Shown piece by piece: positions 56,931 to 64,000 of a stretch of 64,000 nucleotides of DNA (position 1 is its first letter; each line of letters begins with the position of its first letter). The position numbers and the translations under genes were made by a program. Source of the DNA: Chlorella sorokiniana (Eukaryota; Chlorophyta; Trebouxiophyceae; Chlorellales; Chlorellaceae); the NCBI GenBank assembly GCA_025917655.1, contig CP084614.1:310001-374000 (forward strand), given 5' to 3'. Under the pieces are notes generated by a model. It saw only the letters and a list, made by a program, of their open reading frames with translations, was not told the DNA's origin and did no database searches.

Positions 56931-59900
56931 TCAAGCCACGCCCAGCGCGCTCAGCAGATCTGCAAGCTCAGCGGGCTCAGCAGGCCCAACAGAACGCTGC
57001 CCCTGCTGCAGCCCCTGCTGCGCCTGCTGTGCCAGCTGCAGCGGCTGCCCCCGTCGCTGGTCCACCGGCGTGTAGGGTGTCGCCATTGGCGGCGGCGCTG
57101 AGGCAGAGCTGCTGCGCATCAGCAGGTGCGGTGGCAGGGAGGGCTGAGGGCGGGGTGCCGCCACGGGCATGTGCTGTGCCGCAAGGTGGGGAAGTGCGTG
57201 CCTGGCGGCAACCGCTGGGTGGCACTGGACAGGGAGGGTCAGCAGGTGGGGGGCAGGGGCGCTACCGGCTGGGCGGCCAGTGGCTGGTACCGGCTGAATG
57301 GAGGTGCTGCCTGCAAGCCACCATCGTCGAACGGTGCGGGGCCCCGACCTCCATCTCGGCATGGGGCCTGCCGGGCTCTGCCACCAGAGCTGGGCACTCC
57401 TCCTCCTCCTCCTCCTCCTCCTGCTCTTCCGCCTCCTCACTGCCCTCCTGCTGCTCCTCCTCCTGCTCTGCCGCCTCCACACTGCCCTCCTCCTCCTCCT
57501 CCTCCTCTGCCGCCTCCTCACTGCCCTCCTCCTCCTCCTCCTCCTCCTCGCTTCCGCCTTGGCTGCCCTCCTCCCAGCCAGCCTCCTCACTCCCGCTCTC
57601 TTCCACGCCGCCCTCTGTGCTGCCGCCATTGCTCGTTTCTTCGCTCTCCTCGCTGCCGCCCACACTGTCGCTGTCAATCGACTGGTCTGACTCGGAAGCT
57701 TGCTCCTCGCCTTGCTCTGCTGCCAGCACCCCCAGCCGTACTTGTCCTGAGCCAGCGGCGGCGCCTGCTGGGGGCCAGCCCCACGCCATCCGCTGGTGCG
57801 CTGGCGTGCCAGCGCCTCTGCGCCTGGGCGGGCACCCCATTCGTGGTAGCTGGGCTGGCGGCGGCCGTCGGCATGACGCTCTTCGCTGTAGCCAGCCCTG
57901 AAGTCGCTGCGTCCAGCCCTGTAACCGCTCCTGCCGCCAGAGCCGCTGCTGCGGTAGCCGCCGCCGCCGCCGTGGGTCTCGTCGCTTCCATTGAACCTGC
58001 CATCGTTAGGCTGCAAGCGCTGCCCGGCATGGTAGGGCTGCCCATAGCCCTCTGTGCCATAGCGCCCTCCATTGTGATGGGAGGCCGAGTGCTCAGCAGG
58101 AGAAGCGGCCGTGCCCTCCTCGCCGGCCCAGCCACCCCCGCTGCTGCCATGTGCTTCTCCGCCTTCTGCTGTGGCGTTGGCAGCATCCTCCCATGTCAGC
58201 TCCCGCCCCACGGCGACGCCGAAGACGGCAGCGTCTCCGCTGCTGCCCTCGTTCCGGCGGCCGCTGCGGCCGCCACGTGCCCCTCGCCAGTCTGGCCTCC
58301 CTCCCGGCCGCCCCTCCAGTCTCCCCGCCCCGCTGGCTGCTGCTGCCAGTCACCACCGGGCTGGGCGGGGTATACCCCCCAATCATCCTCGGTATGTGCC
58401 CTGCCGCCGCTAGCCCATTCGGTCTGTTCAGGGGTGGCGGCGGCCAGGGCGGCCCGCTGCGCCTCCGCCTTCTCATGCAGCTTGACACGCGCCTGCAGGA
58501 GCGGCAGCCCACACAGAACAGGGTGGCTACCGGGCTGGGTCACACGTGGGCATGAAGTGAACTACGCAAATCACCATGCATGGAAGGCTGCGCCTGGAGC
58601 CTGCATGCCACCCACTGCTTGCCTACCTGCTTCCCCCACCCTCCAGCCCACCCCCACCCCACGCTGCCCTGCCGTTGTCAACAGCAGCAAGGTAGCAGGC
58701 CGCTCACCGCGTCTGGGTCCCCGCCCGCCGCCAGCAGGGCCCCCTCCACATCCATTGGAGCCAGCCCCAGCGCCGCCCCCTCCTGCAGCAGCTGCCGGGC
58801 CTGCCTGCAGGCAGGGCGGTGCATGTGGTGCGTCTGCTTGTTGGTGAGAGGCGGGGGGAGAGGAGTAACGCGAGGCCCGGTTCACAGTGGATGCGCTGCA
58901 CGACTTCTCAGCGATCGGGGCCTGCTGCTCTCTGCCGCTGCGCTGCAGGTGGGCCTGAGAGACCCCCTCTGCGGGGCAAAAGGGATGGGCTGCAGCAGCG
59001 GTGGGCTGTCCAGACGGCTCACTCTGACACATCCACCGGCCCCTCGTCGGGCGCTGCGCCCCCGCCGCCCAGCAGCAGGTTGGCGGCCATCTCGTTGCGG
59101 CCGCCCGCGGCGGCGGCGGCGGCGGCAGCCGCATCAGGATCAAAACCCATGGCAGCCATGGCCGCTGCGCATTGGGCCAGGCGGTGCCTGGTAGAACAGC
59201 GGTGCGAAAGTTGTGGGGCGCGTGAGATCAGATGCAGGCGTGGTGGGGCCACACGCGATGGCCACGGCTTGAAGGGTGTGTCAGCTGTGCATGCAGACCA
59301 TACGGCTGAGCGGTCCTGGTTTGCATCACCGTCTGGCACAGCCGAGCCGCCATGCAACCCAGCCCAATACCGACACAAAGCACCGCTGCGCCACTGCACA
59401 TATCCACAGATCACCCCCAGGCAGCTCACCCGCGCAGGAGGTCCAGAGCATCTCCCGACAGCTGCAGCGAGGCCTCACGCCGCGCCACCGCCTCGGCGCG
59501 CAAGCGTGCGCCCCGCGCCGCCACGACGGCCTCCGCCGCCGCCAGCTCCGCAGCGGTGGCTGCGGCGGAGAGAGGCTCGACGCTCGTCTGGCTGTACAGC
59601 AGGGACCGGGCTGCGCCGCCCCAGGCGCTGCCGCCATTAGGGGTGTGGGGAGACTGCCCAGCCTGCCACCCTGGCTGCCAGGCTGGCGGCGGATGCGTGT
59701 CAGGCTGGGTGTGAGCGCCGCCCGGCCCGTCTTCCTCCCAGCTTCTTTCTGCCAGGGACGAGCCTCCCTGGTGGCGTCTGCCACCCCTGTAGCCGCCCCC
59801 CGCCGCCGCCTTCACCGCCACCCGCACGCCAGCCTTCGTGCTGCCTTCTGTCAGCCCCAGGCCACGTGTGAGTGGCAGGGCGGGCTGGCTGAGCGGCGCG

Positions 59901-60780
59901 GACAGGGCGGGCCGGGCGGGGGTAGGTTCTGGCGGCGGAAGTGCAGCGGGCGGGGAGGGCGGCGGGCGGGCGGGCTTCACCGGATCTGCCTCCTCCACCA
60001 GCCCCACTGCAGGGCAGAAACACATATGAGGCGGGTCACAATCGCCCGCATTGGTTTCCTGTTTGATCAGGGTCGTGAGTTGATGAATCGAAGCGCATCC
60101 TCCACACTGGAAGCCCACAATTGACGACAGCAGGCAGAGCAGAGCTTTTCTTTTTGCACACAACGGCGGGTCCGCATGGGGCAGCAGCGGCGAGGGCAGC
60201 CCACCCTGGCAGGCGGGGCAGGCCTGGGGCGCCTTGCAGGCGCGGCTGCTGCGGGCCAGCATCTGGTGCGGGCGCGCGCGGATCTTGACCTGCGGGGCTC
60301 AGAGTGCAGAGGCTGTTTGATTCCAGCGACCGCAGTTGCGGATTTTACCTGCAGCAGGCGACCGCGGCGGCGGCAGGGCCCGCCCAGCTCGGGCCGGGGC
60401 TGGCGGGCAACACCCAAACGAGGCAATGGCCGCAGAGATTCATGGTCTGACTCTCGAGGCACAGGGTGCGAGCGTGATGAAGCATCCTGCTGCCGCAGCG
60501 AGGCGCTTCGCCGGCCGGGCGCAGGCGGCGGGCGGAGAGCGAGCGGCGCGCGGGCGCAGCACCCACCAGGGTCGCGTCCAAAGAGCGGCCTCCCAGGCCG
60601 CTGCCCTTAGTGCCCTTCAGGGCGCGCTCCAGGTGCAGCACCACGCATTCGGTGTGCAGCGCCAGCAGGCAGCCGCGGGAGCAGCGGGCTGCGCGGGGCA
60701 GAGCGGCGGGAAGGGCGGGCGCTCAAATGGCGTGCTTCATCCCGCGACAGGGCAGCCCCTGGTGGGCTCCAGGGCCACAT
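56931..60780 (-). CDS. UBA-like, Gly- and Glu-rich protein of unknown function
   Basis: Start uncertain; an ATG at 60780 (MWPWSPPGAALSRDEARHLS) is the best candidate. Exons encode GCLLALHTECVVLHLERALK with GTKGSGLGGRSLDATL (about 60575-60688), VKIRARPHQMLARSSRACKA with PQACPACQ (about 60210-60292), VGLVEEADPVKPARPPPSPP, an Arg/Ala helix AVVAARGARLRAEAVARREA (about 59470-59530), a UBA-like unit AAMAAMGFDPDAAAAAA...NEMAANLLLGG (about 59070-59170) and a second one LGLAPMDVEGALLAAGGDPD (about 58710-58775). Then come QARVKLHEKAEAQRAALAAA, a Gly/Ser/Tyr/Arg-rich region and a Glu-rich block (about 57390-57640), ending PAELADLLSALGVA with a stop at 56931. UBA domains bind ubiquitin; C-x2-C pairs hint at zinc binding. 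I cannot name the family. The frame slips near 57735 and again after 57400. Confidence 0.45.
57390..57560. repeat. (GAG/CTC)n-type trinucleotide repeat coding a Glu-rich tract
   Basis: On the minus strand, long GAG/GAA runs separated by GCG/AGC codons encode Glu clusters in the frame that also gives natural flanks (SEESEETSNGGSTEGGVEES). The frame that stays open through the whole exon reads Arg clusters instead. Confidence 0.7.
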
Positions 60781-61723
60781 CTGCCGTGCTCAGGCGTGGT
60801 TAGAGGGCCCTGGCAGCGACCTAGACGGCCACCTGCGACTGCTAGGATGTAAGGCGAGGCTGCAATGCCCACGGTGCCAGCCGCTTGCCTGCTATGTGGC
60901 CCTCCTCTTCTAGATCGAGTTGGCTTTGGCAGAGCTGGCAGGTGGCCTGCGCACCAGGCCTGCTGGGGCCCTGTCCACCACTAAGGGGGCCCTTGAGGAG
61001 CTGCATGACTACCCTTGGCGCGGCCCATGATGCATGAACCAGCTGAAAAATCGAGATGGAAAGGGAGAGGAGCGCCGCTATCTCATGTGCCACCCCGGCT
61101 GGCGCCAGCGTTGCGATTGGCGCTCACGTTTGCGCCTGCTCATGAAGCCCAAACAGGTGATTTCAATCATCATCTGCGCTACTGGCACGGGGAGGGTCTA
61201 GCTTTGGTACAGAACGCAATCCACTCCCAGCTGCACACATCAAGTGGTGTGGCTGAGGGCGGCACCGGGCGGCGCGCTGTGCTGCGTTCAGGGCTGGGAC
61301 GGGGAGTTGATGAGTCCCCGCAAGAAAAGTGCAGTCGTGTGTCAAATTGCCATTGTAGGTTTTTTCTGGTCCTCTGAAGGGGAGTACACCCGCGAGCAGG
61401 GCTCGCTAAAGACCGCAGCACTGGTCGCCGCGCGCGTGGGGCTGAGCAAGGGCCGCTGCACGCCTTTACAGTGCGCCAGAGGCTTCCAACAATCACGAAG
61501 CGCAGTGAGCTGTTCGTAGGCTAGGAGAACCAAGGCCATCCTCCTAGCTAGCAGGGTAAGCAGTTGTTCGCCGCGCACGCAGCTCAATTGTGAAGGCCTC
61601 AATCATTCATAGCATATCAGCACCGAACGGCCTCTCAGGCGAGCAGTGGTCCGGGCACCGAACGGGAGCACTGCTATTACTCCAAGCCCTGCGCTCACCC
61701 ACCTCCCGTTTGCATCTGGCAGG
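60781..61723. other. Intergenic region between divergent genes, no gene recognised
   Basis: Contains short open frames on both strands without domain features. One minus-strand frame (61004 to 60842) has a CxxC (CQLCQ) and could be an upstream exon of the UBA-like gene, but I found no convincing splice link. Confidence 0.35.
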
Positions 61724-62352
61724 ATGCCCGCCAGCAGAACCTCATCCGCCTCCTTGGCCCGGGGCCAGAGCACTGGTGGGCTGGCGCGCTTGGCGGGACA
61801 CCCCTTGCGAGCGGTCCATGTTGCCCTCCTCGCGTTCACCCTGCTCTGGCTGTGCCTGGGCGTCAGCAAGCTGTGGCTTGTCAGGCGCAGCCTGACTGTG
61901 ATAGTAGCGGGGGTGAGTGCTGCTGCTGCACCACACAGCGTGGCATCATGCGTGTGGTGGCACATCAAACGTTTTGGGCAGCATCAGGCGAGGGTGCCCT
62001 CATCAACCTGTCCCGCCAGCAGGGCCATCTCTTGGCGCTGATATGCAGCCTTCATGCCACAAATCTACTGTTGCAGGACGGAGCCACCTTCTCTGACGCT
62101 GCAGCAACACGATCGTCACAGCATGTCGACCGCCGCATGACGCTTGAAAGCCGCGCTGCCGCCACCGCCGACCAGCAGGATGATGCTGCGGCTGAGGGTT
62201 TGGTGGGCCGCAGCGAGAACGAGCAGTCTGTTGCAAACGAGCTAACCATCATCATGGCTGTGAAGCAGCGTGGAGGTAAGGACGGAGGGGAGCGAGGCCT
62301 CGCCAACGCCGCCGTTTCCTCCATCCTCAGCAGGGCACAGGATGTGCAGTGA
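61724..62352 (+). CDS. Small single-pass membrane protein of unknown function
   Basis: Exon 1 (61724-61912) starts MPASRTSSASLARGQSTGGL and carries a membrane helix, VHVALLAFTLLWLCLGV, followed by a basic SKLWLVRRSLTVIVAG. The donor gtgagt is in phase 0 with an acceptor at 62076, and exon 2 (62077-62352) continues DGATFSDAAATRSSQHVDRR, ADQQDDAAAEGLVGRSENEQ, NELTIIMAVKQRGGKDGGER and stops at 62350-62352. About 155 residues. A Ser/Arg-rich start before a helix could be an organelle-targeting or signal-anchor sequence. Both exons are in frame without correction. No domain recognised. Confidence 0.55.
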
Positions 62353-63213
62353 GGGCGCCGGAGCAGCAGCATATCCTCGCCAGCACAGTAGCGCTGCCGC
62401 CTCGGATTCCAAGACAACCCGCTTCTGATGCTACAACCGCGGCCTTCACCCCCGCTTTCCCTCTTCCCTTTGATGTCGTTCTTCTGCTGTCCATCAGGAT
62501 CCCCTCCTCGCCGGCTCTGCCTTCTCCACGGCATGCGCACTGTGCCGCTGCCCTCCGTAGCCTCTCTTTGATTTTGGGCCACGCTGTCGTCAATGACTAC
62601 TGTTGCTACTGGTCGCCTTCCTCAATCATTGCATGGACCTGTCGTTAGAATAGAACAGCCCAAGAACTTCGAAGGCTGCCATCTATCATCTTTGCCCTGC
62701 ACAGCTGCCTCTGCAGCTCCCGCCGTCGCCCATCACTGCATCTCCTGATGCATGTTCATACAAAGTCCACTGCGATTTTTTAGACGAGTTCTACGCTTCA
62801 TGCTCCCCCATTCCACGGGCTCCACCTGCCAATCAACACCCGCAAGCAGCTACGCACACCTGACCATAGCATCCTGCTGCCACCACGATACTAACACCTG
62901 CCAAGCAGTGCTGGCTAGCCCTGCAAGCTGGGCTGTCCTTTAGAAGTAGCATTGAAGCATCATTAAAGCATCAATGTAGCACCTTTTCCAACTTTTCATC
63001 GACCCACGGCCATGCTGTGGCACCCCGGCCGATGCACCCTCCAAAGCCGTGGGAGTGGTCGAGAACGTCAGCGCTCTTGCACATCATGCTGACAAGCACA
63101 GGAAAAGGGAGTAGGGTGGCAATGCGGCCAGCATGGCAATGCGGCCAGCATGGCATGCGGCAGGGCGCTGCGTGGCGCTCTTCACACGTCTGCCCCATGC
63201 GAGCGCTGCTGGA
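62353..63213. other. Intergenic region between convergent genes
   Basis: 3' flanks of the small membrane protein and the DNL zinc-finger gene. A 17-base unit (aatgcggccagcatggc) is repeated in tandem near 63121-63155. No gene recognised. Confidence 0.4.
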
Positions 63214-63959
63214 TCATTCATCCTCTAGATCAGCGTAGCGGATCTCCTCCACCAGCCCGGCTGCATCTGCCAGCTTGTGCCATGCCTGGCAGTGCTGGCA
63301 CTGGGCAATCACCTGGGGGGCAGGGCGGGGGCGGGTGTAGGTGAGGGCCCCGCTGTCGGGGGAGGGCGGCCTGCACGGACTCCTCAGCGGCACCGGGGCT
63401 GGCATTTGGATACGTAATGCTTGCTCTCAACAAGGGCAGCTCGATAGGCGTGGCAGCAGCTGCGCCTGGGGCTGCGCTGCCGGCCGCTCACCAGCCCTCG
63501 CTCCCATGCCACAGGGTTGACTAAGCGCTCGCTGCGCCCGCCGCAGCCGTTGCATGTGAACTGTACCAGCAGCGAACGGCGAGGCAGCTGCAGGTCTATC
63601 CTCACGGCTCCCTCATCGTCGCCGTCCTCGCTGGAGCCGCCACCGTCGGCTTGGCTGCTGCTGGCGTCGGATGACCTGCTTGCAGCCGTGGGCGCGTTGC
63701 CGGCCTCTGGCAGCGGCACAGGCTCCTCGTCTGCTGGTTTGCAACACAAACACACGGGAAGAGCCTTCAATGCATTTATCGGGGCTGAGATGGCATCAAA
63801 CAGTGCAGGGCGGCTTGAAACAACAGGGGCTGGCTGCGCGAGGCATGATCCCACGCTTGCTCCGATGTCGAGAGCTGTCAGGCCAGTGACGCGAGGCGAG
63901 CACCTGACGACAGCATCAGCGGCAGCGGCAACGCCGGCTCGGCATCCGATGCACGGCAT
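63214..63959 (-). CDS. DNL-type zinc-finger protein (Zim17/Tim15/HEP-like), probably organellar
   Basis: The C-terminal domain reads LLVQFTCNGCGGRSERLVNP, VAWERGL, then after an intron AQCQHCQAWHKLADAAGLVE and EIRYADLEDE, stopping at 63214. Two C-x2-C pairs (CNGC, CQHC), the Arg after the first pair and the H-x3-AD motif are the signature of DNL zinc fingers, which keep mitochondrial or chloroplast Hsp70 soluble and active. Upstream is an acidic, Ser-rich linker (ASRSSDASSSQADGGGSSED) and a 5' part beginning MPCIGCRAGVAAAADAVV (63959), followed by a probable intron. The Ala-rich N-terminus is compatible with organelle import. The first exon could instead lie further left in transcription order, beyond 64000. 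The finger itself is certain; the 5' end is not. Confidence 0.8.
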
Positions 63960-64000
63960 GTGGTCAGCTGCGCATGGTGCTGCTGTCTTGGTGTCCAGCT

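Noticed and set aside
1-64000. Bacterial or organellar origin of the window
   Set aside because: Spliceosomal introns, a kinesin, signal peptides and chlorophyte poly(A) signals show nuclear DNA; no Shine-Dalgarno-led operons are present.
1-64000. tRNA, rRNA or intact transposable element
   Set aside because: I looked for T-loop-like GTTCRANNC contexts with a paired stem, rRNA core motifs, reverse-transcriptase or transposase motifs and terminal repeats, and found none I could support by eye.

Overview
This is a nuclear segment from a eukaryote, most likely a trebouxiophyte green alga (Chlorella, Micractinium or Auxenochlorella-like). The base composition is GC-rich. Every gene is broken by many short GT-AG introns, mostly about 100-350 bases. 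TGTAA, the usual chlorophyte poly(A) signal, lies downstream of several stop codons. The molybdenum-cofactor enzyme Cnx1E is encoded without a fused G domain. The species call is inference. I saw no bacterial operon, rRNA, tRNA, CRISPR array or intact transposon. Given coordinates are gene spans from start to stop codon, including introns.

Layout. 1-5260: a minus-strand secreted single-pass membrane protein with CBM3-like features, running off the left edge. 5431-6497: a plus-strand secreted cysteine-rich protein. 7098-15373: a minus-strand ABCB6/HMT1-type ABC half-transporter. 15623-16140: a small plus-strand coiled-coil protein, sharing a 250-base divergent promoter with the transporter. 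16355-20340: minus-strand Cnx1E. 21558-33097: three tandem plus-strand fasciclin (FAS1) genes, whose FAS1 fold is interrupted by blocks of poly-aspartate and Lys/Arg/Cys-rich sequence; the last two are a recent ~3.7 kb tandem duplication. 33591-35056: a DUF1995-like protein. 35512-40536: a minus-strand kinesin-14. 41160-47225: a GT49 glycosyltransferase with a long Ala/Gln-rich tail. 48100-54460: an Agenet-domain region followed by an RRM/NOPS-like region, probably one gene. 54887-56372: an HSP20-like protein. 56931-~60780: a minus-strand UBA-like, Glu-rich protein. 61724-62352: a small membrane protein. 63214-63959: a minus-strand DNL zinc-finger (Zim17/HEP-like) protein.

The neighbours do not form a pathway. 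The only local functional cluster is the FAS1 array, which probably serves the cell surface or wall, as may the CBM3-like protein.

A caution for all gene models: in at least ten genes the conserved reading frame jumps by one base inside an exon, nearly always at a run of G or C, as if one base were missing. This looks like a sequencing or assembly artefact rather than mass pseudogenization. The start and stop coordinates given here therefore rest on conserved protein sequence and splice sites and not on single long open frames.
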